Origin: Candidatus Planktophila lacus
GTDB taxonomy: Bacteria > Actinomycetota > Actinomycetes > Nanopelagicales > Nanopelagicaceae
DNA: 64,000 bases
Direction: 5' to 3'
NCBI RefSeq assembly: GCF_002287925.1
Contig: NZ_CP016769.1
Coordinates: 1,396,062 to 1,460,061 of the forward strand
Shown: in pieces, positions 50,532 through 59,872 of the stretch
How positions within the stretch are numbered: the first letter of the stretch is position 1
How the letters are laid out: each line of letters opens with the position of its first letter
Notes under the pieces: generated by a model
What the model saw: the letters and a program-made list of their open reading frames with translations, nothing else
Database searches by the model: none
Told to the model about the DNA's origin: nothing
Position numbers and translations under genes: made by a program

Positions 50532-51935
50532 TTCTTCAGTAGCGCGATCTTCACCCAGCGGGCCATGCTCAAGGCGCAACTCAAGTAGGTAATCCAATGC
50601 TTTACCAACTGCAGCAGATGGTTTGATGTTAAGTAACTTCATAACTTGCGCGCCATCTAAATCTGGACGGATTCTAGAAAGTTCTTCTTCCTCCATTAAT
50701 TTCGCGATGCGCGCTTCGAGCCCGTCATAAGTCTTGGCTAATCGCTCTGCCTTCTTCGCATTACGTGTTGTGCAATCAGCGCGAGTTAAAACATGTAAAT
50801 GAACCAGTAAATCCCCTGCATCGCGCACATAACGGCGCACTGCAGAATCAGTCCATTCGCCATCTCCGTAGCCATGGAAACGCAGGTGTAGCGCTACTAA
50901 GGTTTCAACTTGTTCAATCGTATCACCGTCAAAGCGCAACGCTTTCAACCTGGACTTGGTAAGACGTGCGCCAACAATTTCATGGTGATGAAAGGACACT
51001 CCTCCACCTGGAATTAAATTACGCGTCTTTGGTTTACCAATGTCGTGAAGTAGCGCTGCCAGGCGAATAATTAAATTAGGACCACCTAGGCGGTCTTCAT
51101 GAGAAATCGCCTGCTCTAGAACGGTTATTGAATGCTCGTAAACATCTTTGTGGTGGTGGTGTTCATCAATTTCGAGGCGGAGTTTAGGTATCTCTGGAAG
51201 AACTATTTCGGCAAGGCCCGTTTCAACTAAAATTGTAATTCCGGTTCGTGGGTTCTTCGACATTAACATTTTTGTAAATTCGTCTCGAACACGTTCAGCT
51301 GAAATTATTGAGATTCTTCCAGCCATATCTTTTATCGCCTGCAGAACATCGGGTGCAATTTCGAAATCTAATTGGCTAGCAAATCGCGCTGCGCGCATCA
51401 TGCGCAGTGGATCGTCAGAGAAAGAGTTTTCCGCCTTTGCTGGTGTGCGTAAAACTCTCTTCGCTAAATCTTCCAAGCCGTTGAAGGGGTCGATAAATTC
51501 AGGAGTTTTTGTGGTTAGCTCTAGCGCCATTGAGTTAACTGTGAAATCACGTCGTGATAAATCACCTTCGATTGAATCACCGTACTCAACTTCAGGTTTG
51601 CGACTATCGGGATCGTAACTTTCAGTTCGGTAAGTTGTAACTTCAACAGTTGTGTCACCGCGTTTTCCAGCAACAGTTCCGAATTCAATTCCGGTATCCC
51701 AAACGTTTTCCGCCCAACCTTGCAGAATTTTCTTTGTAACTTCTGGTCGCGCATCGGTTGTGAAATCTAAATCATTTCCAAGTCGGCCAAGCAGCGCATC
51801 GCGAACTGGTCCGCCAACTAAAGCCAAGCGAAATCCTTGGGCGGCAAAACTTTGGGCGAGTGAACTTGCCAGCGGTGCCCGTTTAATGAGTGAGGCGATC
51901 GCAACTTCTCCCGCGGCTCCTAATGCACTCGTCAC
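50490..51935 (-). CDS. CCA tRNA nucleotidyltransferase / poly(A)-polymerase-like (PcnA)
   Basis: 481 residues from GTG 51935, preceded by TAATCT (plus-strand bases 51943-51948). The open frame reaches 52112, but that stretch crosses the divergent promoter and the NUDIX gene. LVGGPVRDALLGRLGNDLDFTTDARPE (about 38-64) is the nucleotidyltransferase site with catalytic Asp residues. RRDFTVNSMA near 130 and RMMRAARFA near 180 are class II motifs. An HD domain (about 260-380, LLHDIGKP) follows. It adds or repairs CCA, which two of three tRNA genes here lack. Confidence 0.93.
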   Translation of the reverse strand: MTSALGAAGEVAIASLIKRAPLASSLAQSFAAQGFRLALVGGPVRDALLGRLGNDLDFTTDARPEVTKKILQGWAENVWDTGIEFGTVAGKRGDTTVEVTTYRTESYDPDSRKPEVEYGDSIEGDLSRRDFTVNSMALELTTKTPEFIDPFNGLEDLAKRVLRTPAKAENSFSDDPLRMMRAARFASQLDFEIAPDVLQAIKDMAGRISIISAERVRDEFTKMLMSKNPRTGITILVETGLAEIVLPEIPKLRLEIDEHHHHKDVYEHSITVLEQAISHEDRLGGPNLIIRLAALLHDIGKPKTRNLIPGGGVSFHHHEIVGARLTKSRLKALRFDGDTIEQVETLVALHLRFHGYGDGEWTDSAVRRYVRDAGDLLVHLHVLTRADCTTRNAKKAERLAKTYDGLEARIAKLMEEEELSRIRPDLDGAQVMKLLNIKPSAAVGKALDYLLELRLEHGPLGEDRATEELLNWWSKENPTTK

Positions 51936-51966
51936 AAGACCAAGATTAGAGCAGTACCCTTGGTCT
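51936..51966. promoter_or_regulatory. 31-bp divergent promoter between pcnA and NUDIX genes
   Basis: Minus-strand -10 TAATCT (plus-strand bases 51943-51948), 7-base spacer to GTG 51935. Plus-strand -10 TACCCT (51955-51960), 6-base spacer to ATG 51967. The hexamers are 6 bp apart, and there is no room for a leader on either side. Confidence 0.65.
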
Positions 51967-52575
51967 ATGACCCCGGCACCTAGTGCGGGCAGCGAAGGTA
52001 CGAAGAAAAAGCGCAGGCGTAGACGCCCCGCAAATCGCGCCCCACTTGCAAGTGATTCACCTGCCAAAGATGCGCAGGCGCAGAATAAACGCCCTGCAAA
52101 GAGCCCTGCCAAGAATCCTGCAAAAAATTACGCCAAACGGGTAGATGAAGTCAGCGCTGGCGGTTTGGTTATTGATCACAGCGGTAAGAACGGTCTTTTA
52201 ATCGGTCGCATTGATCATAAAGATGCCAGCGGAAAACGAATTTTGTGGTCCCTTCCAAAGGGCCATATAGAAGAAGGTGAAACTCCTGAACAGGCTGCGC
52301 TCCGTGAAGTCGCCGAAGAAACCGGAATCCAGTCTGAGATCGAGCGATCTTTAGGTGTGATTGATTTCTGGTTTATGGCAGGCGGTAAGCGAATTCATAA
52401 AACTGTTCACCATTACTTGTTTCGCGAGACTGGTGGGTTATTAGCACCGCAAGAGAGTGAAGTTGATGAGGTCGGTTGGTTTCCACTTGCTGAAATTGTT
52501 GATCGTTTAGCTTATCCAGATGAGAAGAAATTGATTGCACGGACTGACGCAACCGCTGAAGTTGGCGCTAAATGA
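51967..52575 (+). CDS. NUDIX hydrolase with basic disordered N-terminus
   Basis: 202 residues from ATG 51967. The first 57 residues are low-complexity and very basic (KKKRRRRRP, then Ala/Lys/Pro repeats such as KSPAKNPAKN). The NUDIX domain (about 60-185) contains the exact box GHIEEGETPEQAALREVAEETGI, metal-binding REVAEE included. Position between pcnA and the DUF6049-like gene equals that of mycobacterial MutT4. It hydrolyses nucleoside diphosphate-linked substrates. The basic tail may bind nucleic acid or phosphates (inference). Stop overlaps the next start (ATGA). Confidence 0.88.
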   Translation: MTPAPSAGSEGTKKKRRRRRPANRAPLASDSPAKDAQAQNKRPAKSPAKNPAKNYAKRVDEVSAGGLVIDHSGKNGLLIGRIDHKDASGKRILWSLPKGHIEEGETPEQAALREVAEETGIQSEIERSLGVIDFWFMAGGKRIHKTVHHYLFRETGGLLAPQESEVDEVGWFPLAEIVDRLAYPDEKKLIARTDATAEVGAK

Positions 52576-53687
52576 AGAAGTTATCCGCACTCTTCTTATC
52601 TTTAGCTTTTCTATTTATAAGTTTTCCGCATTCTGTTGCTGATGTAACCGTAACAAAGTTAACTAGTAAGCCATACCAACTATTTGATGGCACTTTTAGA
52701 AATGATGATCTAACTAACGATCTACTTCCAACAGGCCGATTGGGTAAGCCACTTGAAAGTAAGCCTAAAGGGCCGCGTACTTGGGTTATTGATGGGGCAC
52801 TACTTGATGAAGTTGCAGCTATGGCAGATGGATACGAGTTAAGTAATGGTGAGTTAACCACTGGACAGCTCGTTGCAAAAGGTTGGATCTCTCGCTTAAT
52901 TCTTTTAACGGCTGGCGATAAAGTATTTGCGCTGCCTTATGGAAATCCTGATTTATCACTAGCTACGCGCTCAGCTCCTAGCGAGCTTCGCCTATATAAA
53001 AGTTATGGCATAGAGCGAGTTGAATTTCATTTAAACCGTAAGGTTTCGCCCGGAGATAGCAGTGTTTGGAGCACCGGTAAATCACGTTTAAGCCCTGTAT
53101 TGCGTAAGAAATATACGCAAAATCGCCAAGCGTTAACTGCATTGTCATCGGTTGTGAGCGCTCCTGAAGTTAAAGCCCAGCGCGCGAAGTTAGCGGTTTT
53201 ACTTTCGCCGTCGCTTAATCAGAAAGATCGCGAATTTTTCTCATATGACGCAGCCGATGGGGTAGCAAAAACCTTAAATCGTTTACGTGTTTCTTCAGGA
53301 AAATATCAAATCGCATCCGAAACCGGAAAAGTTCCAGTCACTGTAACAAATGATTTTGGCGTTCCTGTAAGTGTTGCAGTCAATTTAACTCCACTCAACT
53401 CACGTGTACAGGTATCGGATGTTCCAACTTTCACCATCGGTGCAAATTCGCGAACCCAGCTCTCAATTCCATTTAACGCTATCGCTCCTGGTGCAACAAC
53501 TGTGCTCGCACAAATCACAAATGCGGAAGGCGATGAAATTGGTCCAGCATCGCGCTTAGCAATTAAAGTAACTTTCTTTGATTCGCGGGTTACTTACTTC
53601 ACGATAGGTGCGGCGCTCTTGCTATTTGTAGCGGCTTTAACCCAGACTATTCGCAGAATACGAAGGGGGCGTAATGAAAAGCAATGA
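52572..53687 (+). CDS. Secreted, C-terminally anchored protein of the NUDIX-murJ cluster (DUF6049-like)
   Basis: 371 residues. The signal peptide (about 1-23) ends near SVAD. The outer domain is beta-rich, with an Ig-like region near 255-330 (VPVTVTNDFGVPVSVAVNLTPL), then one C-terminal helix (about 335-358) and a basic tail RRIRRGRNEKQ, so topology is outside-anchored. In mycobacteria the equivalent gene between mutT4 and murJ is much longer and of unknown function. This one is shorter, possibly trimmed. It overlaps the murJ start by 14 bp. Likely works with MurJ at the envelope (synteny only). Confidence 0.7.
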   Translation: MKKLSALFLSLAFLFISFPHSVADVTVTKLTSKPYQLFDGTFRNDDLTNDLLPTGRLGKPLESKPKGPRTWVIDGALLDEVAAMADGYELSNGELTTGQLVAKGWISRLILLTAGDKVFALPYGNPDLSLATRSAPSELRLYKSYGIERVEFHLNRKVSPGDSSVWSTGKSRLSPVLRKKYTQNRQALTALSSVVSAPEVKAQRAKLAVLLSPSLNQKDREFFSYDAADGVAKTLNRLRVSSGKYQIASETGKVPVTVTNDFGVPVSVAVNLTPLNSRVQVSDVPTFTIGANSRTQLSIPFNAIAPGATTVLAQITNAEGDEIGPASRLAIKVTFFDSRVTYFTIGAALLLFVAALTQTIRRIRRGRNEKQ

Positions 53688-55317
53688 GCTTTTTCGCGCC
53701 TCAGGTGTTATGGCGATCGGAACAATCCTTTCGCGTATTACTGGTTTCTTCCGGGCAATTCTTGCCGTTGCTGTCTTGGGCACAGCGCTACTTGCAGATT
53801 CATACAACGTGGCAAACACAATGCCAAATATTCTCTACAACTTACTTGTTGGTGGAGCGCTAACCGCGATCTTCGTTCCGCAATTAGTGCGCTCATTCTC
53901 TGATGAAGATGGTGGACATGGTTTTGCCTCGCGCTTAGTTACAACAATTTCTGGAATTCTCTTACTCCTTGTTTTAGTTGGCGTAATTTTTGCGCCGTAC
54001 CTTGTAAAACTCTATGCGCCAGAGTTTGCAACTGACGGTTTTGAGCGCGAATTCTCTATCGCAGTTGCTTTCACCCGTTATTGCCTGCCGCAGATTTTCT
54101 TTTTAGGGCTATTTACGATGTTGGGGCAAGTTGCTAATGCGCGTGGTTCTTTCGCTCCTTTAATGTGGGCGCCAATCGCTAATAACCTCGTTGTTATAGT
54201 GATTTTTAGCGGTGTTCTATTCCTTCAAGAAAGCATCTCCGTTGAAAACATTACCGACGCCCAGATCCAACTTCTCGGTTGGGGAACAACTCTCGGAATT
54301 GTTATTCAGGCACTTATCTTGATCCCGGTTGTTAAGAAATCTGGAATACGTCTGCGCCCAATTTTCGGTGTTGCAGGGCTTGGTAAATCTTTCTCTCTAG
54401 CCGGTTGGACCTTGGTTTATGTTTTGATCTCTCAACTTGGTTACTTAATTACGGTAAATGTCGCTACTAGCGCCGCGGTGCGAAGCGCCCAAGCGGGAAT
54501 AACAACTGGTGTTGGTTTCACACCATTTACCAGCGCTTACTACATTATGTTGCTGCCGTATTCAATCGTCACGATTTCAATCGTTACCGCCTTGCTTCCA
54601 CATTTATCTAAGTTAGCGATTGATAAGAATGTCGAAGAAGTTAAGAAGCAGTTGATTCGTGCAATCCGCATGTGTGGTGTTGTAACAGTTCCAAGCTCTG
54701 TCGCATTATTGCTCTTTGGTTCACTAATGACTGAAGTTCTCTACTTTGGTATTTCACTTGAAGACTCTCGTTACATTGGTTATGTCTTATCGGCGCTAAG
54801 TTTAGGTTTGGTTGCATTCTCAATTAACTTAGTTTTGATCCGTGGCTTTAATGCTTTTGAAGATACCAAGACCCAAGTTGTATCTATCTTGATAATCAAC
54901 ATAATCTCATCAGTTCTCTCGTATGTTTTCTTGGCAACGTTAAAGAGTGAGTTTGTAACAATTGGTTTGGGCGTGGCCTTTGCGGTTAGTTACATCCTCG
55001 GTCTATTTGTAACGATCGCGCTTTTAAAGAAACACACCGGGCCTCTAGAGATGTCGAAGTTTGCAGGTCAGCATGCGCGCCTATATCTAGCATCGGCGAT
55101 CGCGATGGTTCCCTTCTTTCTTCTCGCCTTCTTCTTTAATTGGATGAATGATGATGCCGCGCCCCTCATTGGCGTAGCTCGTTTATTAGTTGTTTTGATT
55201 GGAAGTGGGGTCGGGTTCTTGCTCGTTGCGCATGCCTTGAAAATCACGGAAATCACTGCGATGAAAGAGTTTGCAATCTCACTTTTGGGTAAGCGCCGTG
55301 CTGCCCGCGCAAAGTAA
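53674..55317 (+). CDS. murJ: Lipid II flippase MurJ (MviN family)
   Basis: 547 residues with about 14 membrane helices. The N-terminal SNELFRASGVMAIGTILSRITGFFRAILAVAVLG contains the conserved Arg of helix 1 and is followed by ADSYNVANTMPNILYNLLVGGALTAIFVPQ, the best signature. It moves lipid II across the membrane for peptidoglycan synthesis. The pseudokinase-type cytoplasmic extension and Ig-like domain of mycobacterial MviN are absent. Starts within the preceding gene. Confidence 0.95.
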   Translation: MKSNELFRASGVMAIGTILSRITGFFRAILAVAVLGTALLADSYNVANTMPNILYNLLVGGALTAIFVPQLVRSFSDEDGGHGFASRLVTTISGILLLLVLVGVIFAPYLVKLYAPEFATDGFEREFSIAVAFTRYCLPQIFFLGLFTMLGQVANARGSFAPLMWAPIANNLVVIVIFSGVLFLQESISVENITDAQIQLLGWGTTLGIVIQALILIPVVKKSGIRLRPIFGVAGLGKSFSLAGWTLVYVLISQLGYLITVNVATSAAVRSAQAGITTGVGFTPFTSAYYIMLLPYSIVTISIVTALLPHLSKLAIDKNVEEVKKQLIRAIRMCGVVTVPSSVALLLFGSLMTEVLYFGISLEDSRYIGYVLSALSLGLVAFSINLVLIRGFNAFEDTKTQVVSILIINIISSVLSYVFLATLKSEFVTIGLGVAFAVSYILGLFVTIALLKKHTGPLEMSKFAGQHARLYLASAIAMVPFFLLAFFFNWMNDDAAPLIGVARLLVVLIGSGVGFLLVAHALKITEITAMKEFAISLLGKRRAARAK

Positions 55318-55340
55318 TCTCGAATGGATACGCTGAGCCC

Positions 55341-56261
55341 ATGGTAAGAAATCTCGTAATCGTTGGTTCTGGTCCTGCCGGATATACCGCTGCTATCTAC
55401 GCTGCCCGCGCCCAGTTAGATCCAGTTATTTACGAGGGTTCAGTTACTGCAGGTGGCGCGTTGATGAACACCACTGAGGTAGAAAATTTTCCAGGCTTTG
55501 TCGATGGCGTGATGGGTCCAGATCTAATGGACAGCATGCGCAAACAAGCAAAACGTTTCGGCGCAGAGCTAATTACCGATGATGTTGTTGAAATGGATTT
55601 ATCTGGCGATATCAAAATTATTAAAGATGGTTCTGGAAATACCGTCGAAGCTAAAGCGGTAATCCTTGCAATGGGATCTGCTTATAAGGAAATTGGTTTA
55701 GAGAACGAAAAGCGTTTATCTGGTCGCGGAGTTTCATGGTGTGCAACTTGCGATGGTTTCTTCTTCCGCGATCAGACAATTGCTGTAGTTGGTGGCGGAG
55801 ACTCTGCAGTTGAAGAAGCGACTTTCTTAACAAAGTTTGCCTCAAAGGTTGTTTTGATCCACCGCCGCGATTCACTTCGCGCCTCAAAAATTATGGCAGA
55901 GCGCGCTTTTGCAAATCCAAAGATTGAAATGCTCTGGAATACCGAAGTAACAGATGTACTCGGTGCGGAGAAAGTTGAAGCGTTAGAACTTCGCAATACA
56001 GTTACTGGTGAAGTTAGTAAGCGAGATTTCACTGGGCTCTTTGTCGCCATCGGGCATATTCCGCGCAGTGAACTTGTTACATCTCAAGTAACGCTAAATG
56101 AAGAGGGTTATGTTTCAGTAGAAGGACGCTCAACGCGCACCAACTTGAAGGGCGTCTTTGCCTGCGGCGATCTTGTCGATTTCACATATCGCCAAGCAAT
56201 TACTGCAGCAGGGTCGGGATGTCAGGCGGCGTTAGACGCTGAAAAATTCCTCTCGCACTAG
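55341..56261 (+). CDS. trxB: Thioredoxin-disulfide reductase
   Basis: 306 residues. FAD loop VGSGPAGYTAA (8-18), redox-active CATC in SWCATCDGFF (about 134-143), NADPH loop VVGGGDSAVEEA (about 149-160), HRRDSLRA for NADPH phosphate, and GVFACGDLVD near 270. TACGCT (55329-55334) lies 6 bases before the ATG, so the mRNA is probably leaderless. It keeps thioredoxin reduced with NADPH. Confidence 0.96.
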   Translation: MVRNLVIVGSGPAGYTAAIYAARAQLDPVIYEGSVTAGGALMNTTEVENFPGFVDGVMGPDLMDSMRKQAKRFGAELITDDVVEMDLSGDIKIIKDGSGNTVEAKAVILAMGSAYKEIGLENEKRLSGRGVSWCATCDGFFFRDQTIAVVGGGDSAVEEATFLTKFASKVVLIHRRDSLRASKIMAERAFANPKIEMLWNTEVTDVLGAEKVEALELRNTVTGEVSKRDFTGLFVAIGHIPRSELVTSQVTLNEEGYVSVEGRSTRTNLKGVFACGDLVDFTYRQAITAAGSGCQAALDAEKFLSH

Positions 56262-56340
56262 TACTCTTACAACAACGTAGTTTTTAGCAGTTAAAAGCAG
56301 ATCTAAAGCAGATATAGAACCGATTAAATAGGAGCAGCAA

Positions 56341-56661
56341 ATGAGCGCAGGAAAAGTAACCGCAGCCAATTTCGATGAGGTCGTACTCAAGAGCAGCAAG
56401 CCAGTTCTTGTTGATTTCTGGGCTGAGTGGTGTGGACCTTGCCGCGCAGTCGGACCAATCCTTGATGAGATCGCAACTGAACACGGCGACAAGCTCACTA
56501 TCGTGAAGCTAAATACCGATGAAGAATCAGCGATCGCGATCAAATATGGAGTTACATCAATTCCGATGCTCAACGTTTATGTGAACGGTGAAGTTGTAAA
56601 GACAATTATTGGTGCAAAGCCAAAGCCAGCGCTTTTAAAAGAGCTCGAAGGCTTCATCTAA
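56341..56661 (+). CDS. trxA: Thioredoxin
   Basis: 106 residues. WCGPC at about 30-34, FWAEWCGPCRAVGP loop, cis-Pro in SIPMLNVY near 75. A ribosome site AGGAG lies 7 bases before the ATG. The 79-bp gap after trxB has two CAGAT repeats and no terminator, so the genes may share a transcript with an extra promoter. It is the direct substrate of the reductase upstream. Confidence 0.96.
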   Translation: MSAGKVTAANFDEVVLKSSKPVLVDFWAEWCGPCRAVGPILDEIATEHGDKLTIVKLNTDEESAIAIKYGVTSIPMLNVYVNGEVVKTIIGAKPKPALLKELEGFI

Positions 56662-56685
56662 TCAACTCGTTGGTTTAGATCTCTT

Positions 56686-57687
56686 ATGAAAGAACTATCT
56701 CCTGACGAGATTCGTTCTTTTCAGCAAGAGCGTGGTTTGCATGTAACCGGTGAGTTAAATGACCAGACCAAACGCGCACTTGAAGAATCTCGCTGGAAGT
56801 TAGGCGATCGTTCTTTAAATCTTCAACCATCTCCAATGATGCGCGGTGACGATGTTGCAGCACTTCAAGCGCGCCTTACCGAGATGGGTTTTAACGCTGG
56901 TCGAGTCGATGGAATATTTGGTGAGCGCACTGAATCTGCAGTAAAAGAGTTTCAAAAATCGGTAGGAATAAAAGTTGATGGTAAATGTGGTCCAGCAACA
57001 ATTATCGCGTTGATTCGTTTAACTAAAATAGTTTCCGGTGGAGCGCCTGCACAAATGCGCGAAAGCGCTAAGCAACGAAATCGTGGCCCTGCACTTGCAA
57101 ATAAGGTAATTGTTTTAGATCCGGCATTTGGCAACGATGAAGCAGAGATTGTTTATGACATTGCACAACGTTTAGAGGGTCGATTGTTAGCACTTGGCGC
57201 CAGTGTGTTTTTAACCCGCGGACCAAAGAATGTTTTGACAGAGAATGAAATCATTACTTTCTCAAATAAAAATAGCGCAGACTTAGTTATCTCTTTACAT
57301 ACTGATAAACACTCAAACCCTGACGCGCATGGAGTTTCAACTTACTTTTACGGCAGCGATGCCCATGGAGTGCATTCAATAGTTGGTGAGAGATTTGCAT
57401 CCCTTGTGCAGCGCGAGCTCTGCGCGCGCACTGATTTATTAAATTGCCGAACCCATGCCAAAACTTGGGATCTACTTCGCCTAACTCAAGCCCCAGCGGT
57501 ACGTGTAGATCTTGGTTATCTAACAAATCCTGGCGATGCCGCTCGCCTTGCCCGTCCTGATTTTCGCGATACTTTGGCTGAGGCTTTTATTATTGCGATT
57601 CAACGCCTTTATCTATCGGCTGAGGATGATGCTAAAACAGGAACTTTGCGGTTATCTGACCTGCGAAGTGCGGGCATTCGTCGCTAG
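56686..57687 (+). CDS. cwlM: CwlM-like peptidoglycan-binding pseudo-amidase
   Basis: 333 residues, no signal peptide (cytoplasmic start MKELSPDE). Two peptidoglycan-binding-like repeats (about 5-30 and 50-115: [22 protein letters not shown] ... [14 protein letters not shown]). The amidase_3 domain (about 140-320) normally begins DPGHGG with a zinc His; here it reads LDPAFGND, so that ligand is missing, while SLHTDKH keeps the later His. This fits CwlM of mycobacteria, which regulates MurA when phosphorylated by PknB. It sits in the same place as cwlM, after trxA. Confidence 0.85.
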   Translation: MKELSPDEIRSFQQERGLHVTGELNDQTKRALEESRWKLGDRSLNLQPSPMMRGDDVAALQARLTEMGFNAGRVDGIFGERTESAVKEFQKSVGIKVDGKCGPATIIALIRLTKIVSGGAPAQMRESAKQRNRGPALANKVIVLDPAFGNDEAEIVYDIAQRLEGRLLALGASVFLTRGPKNVLTENEIITFSNKNSADLVISLHTDKHSNPDAHGVSTYFYGSDAHGVHSIVGERFASLVQRELCARTDLLNCRTHAKTWDLLRLTQAPAVRVDLGYLTNPGDAARLARPDFRDTLAEAFIIAIQRLYLSAEDDAKTGTLRLSDLRSAGIRR

Positions 57688-57735
57688 TTTTAATTAATTC
57701 GCTAGCGCTAGTGGGCATGTGGGAGACTAACGGGT

Positions 57736-58995
57736 ATGTCTGAGGTATCAGTTCGCTATCAAACCGGTGTACCGCAAAATCTAGAACAACGATTTGCAAC
57801 TCGCGCCGCCGGAATGTTGCCTTCTGAAATTCGCTCGCTCTTCGCTGTTGCATCTCGCCCAGAAATTGTTTCGCTGGCTGGTGGAATGCCAAATCTTTCA
57901 GCACTTCCAATGGAGATGATGGCTGGGGTTGTTAATCAATTAATTTTAAGTAATGGCGCGGAAGCTCTGCAGTACGGCAGCGGTCAAGGACATCCAAAAC
58001 TTCGCGAGCAAATCTGCGACGTTATGGCCCTTGAAGGAATTCGCGCCAATCCCGATGACATTGTCGTTACAACCGGTTCACAGCAAGCACTTGATTTGAT
58101 TTCACGAATTTTTATCGATCCAGGCGACGTTGTTCTAGTTGAAGCCCCTTCATATGTCGGAGCTCTTGGAACATTTAGACAATATGAGGCATCTGTAGTC
58201 CACGTTGAGATGGATATGAACGGCCTGGTTCCGGATGCACTGCGAGTAGCGATTAAATCTGTACGCGCTGCCGGTCGCAAGATTAAATTCTTGTATTTGA
58301 TTCCAAATTACCAAAATCCAACAGGTGTATTGCTGCCAGCAGATCGCCGTACTGAAATTCTAAATATCTGCCGCGAAGAAGGAATCTTCGTTGTTGAAGA
58401 TAACCCTTACGGACTTCTTGGTTTTGATCGCCCATCACCAAATGCGATGCGCGCTGAAGATTCCGAAAACGTTATCTATCTTGGTTCATTCTCAAAGACC
58501 ATCGCATCAGGTTTGCGTATTGGTTGGGCGCTAGTTCCACAGTCGTTAAAAGATAAATTGGTAATTGCATCCGAATCATCAATTCTCTGCCCATCAAACT
58601 TCACTCAACTAACTATCTCTAGCTACCTCGCTGATCAGCCGTGGCGCGATCAGATTGCATCATTCTGCGAGCTATATAAGGTGCGCCGCGATGCGATGCT
58701 CGAATCACTTGAGCAATATTTTCCAAAAGAGGCTACTTGGACAAAACCAGGTGGCGGTTTCTATGTTTGGGTCAACTTGCCACCAGAGATCGACACTAAA
58801 GCGATGATGCCGAAGGCGATCGTTGCCAAGGTTGCCTATGTTCCAGGAAATGCTTTCTATGCAGATGGTTTTGGATCTTGGTCGATGCGACTTTCTTACT
58901 GCCACCCAACACCTGAGCGAATCCGTGAAGGCGTGAAAGCCTTGGGTGGAATCGTGACGCAGGAAATGTCACGTCGCGGCACCGCACTTAAGTAA
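57736..58995 (+). CDS. PLP-dependent class I/II aminotransferase (2-aminoadipate-type)
   Basis: 419 residues. Substrate-binding LAGGMPNLSAL (about 45-55), QYGSGQGHPKLREQ (near 78-91), NPTGVLLPADRR (near 195), Asp in VEDNPYG near 223, and the PLP Lys in SFSKTIASGLRIGW near 255. The pattern is that of archaeal/actinobacterial aromatic, branched-chain or 2-aminoadipate aminotransferases (LysN-like). Family members transaminate aromatic or branched amino acids. Convergent with parB, 1 bp between stops. Confidence 0.88.
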   Translation: MSEVSVRYQTGVPQNLEQRFATRAAGMLPSEIRSLFAVASRPEIVSLAGGMPNLSALPMEMMAGVVNQLILSNGAEALQYGSGQGHPKLREQICDVMALEGIRANPDDIVVTTGSQQALDLISRIFIDPGDVVLVEAPSYVGALGTFRQYEASVVHVEMDMNGLVPDALRVAIKSVRAAGRKIKFLYLIPNYQNPTGVLLPADRRTEILNICREEGIFVVEDNPYGLLGFDRPSPNAMRAEDSENVIYLGSFSKTIASGLRIGWALVPQSLKDKLVIASESSILCPSNFTQLTISSYLADQPWRDQIASFCELYKVRRDAMLESLEQYFPKEATWTKPGGGFYVWVNLPPEIDTKAMMPKAIVAKVAYVPGNAFYADGFGSWSMRLSYCHPTPERIREGVKALGGIVTQEMSRRGTALK

Positions 58996-58996
58996 T

Positions 58997-59872
58997 TTAC
59001 TTATCGCCCTCAATTAGATCAACGATTCGCTGTAAATCTTCGCGTCCAGAGTATTCAATAACAATCTTGCCTTTGCCGTTAACGCCCTGCACGCTCACGC
59101 GGGTATCTAGGTAATCACTCAACAACTCTTCGGCAGCCAGGGTTTCTCCGGTTGTAGAACTTTTTCCGCCTTTACCGCTCTTGGTTGAACCCTTCTTTGG
59201 TGAATGAATTGCGACAGCTTCTTCAGTTGCGCGAACACTTAAACCTTCGGCAACGATTCGATTAGCCAACTTTTCAATCTCTGCCTCATCGGTTAGACCA
59301 AGCAGTGCGCGAGCATGGCCTGCTGAGATAACTCCCGCAGCAACTTTGCGTTGCACGGTTGGTGGAAGATTTAAAAGACGAATTGTGTTTGAGATAAGCG
59401 GGCGAGAGCGACCAAGTTTTAACGCGAGCTCATCGTGTGTGCAGTTAAAGTCGGTAAGTAATTGCGCATAAGCGGCGCCTTCTTCAAGTGGGTTAAGTTG
59501 GCTGCGATGAATATTTTCAATTAACGCTTCACGTAAAAGTTCGTTATCGGGAGTCTGGCGAATGATTACAGGAATCTTCTTTAAACCTGCAGCCTTTGCC
59601 GCGCGGAAGCGGCGCTCTCCCATAATTAATTCATATTTACCTGGAGATGTTTGGCGCACAACCGGTGGTTGCAAGATGCCGATCTCTTTAATCGATGCAA
59701 TTAATTCGTTAAGTGCGCCTTCTTCAAAGATGGTGCGGGGTTGGCGTGGGTTTGGAGAAATCGCATCAACTGAAACTTCATTCTGTTGTGCAACTTCATT
59801 ACCTGCAACGGTAAGAGATGTTGGAATTAAAGAATCTAAATTAGTTCCAAGGCCACCACGTTTTGCACTCAT
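58997..59872 (-). CDS. parB: Chromosome-partitioning protein ParB
   Basis: 291 residues. KRGGLGTNLDSLIP (3-16), the usual N-terminal ParA-interacting stretch, then ISPNPRQPR (36-44) and the CTPase motif GERRFRAAKAAG (about 80-91). The helix-turn-helix LALKLGRSRPLISNTIRLL (about 150-168) contacts parS. A C-terminal dimerisation helix ends in the VDLIEGDK tail. It loads on the parS sites at 60778 and 61396 and spreads. Starts overlap the parA stop (ATGA). Confidence 0.96.
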   Translation of the reverse strand: MSAKRGGLGTNLDSLIPTSLTVAGNEVAQQNEVSVDAISPNPRQPRTIFEEGALNELIASIKEIGILQPPVVRQTSPGKYELIMGERRFRAAKAAGLKKIPVIIRQTPDNELLREALIENIHRSQLNPLEEGAAYAQLLTDFNCTHDELALKLGRSRPLISNTIRLLNLPPTVQRKVAAGVISAGHARALLGLTDEAEIEKLANRIVAEGLSVRATEEAVAIHSPKKGSTKSGKGGKSSTTGETLAAEELLSDYLDTRVSVQGVNGKGKIVIEYSGREDLQRIVDLIEGDK

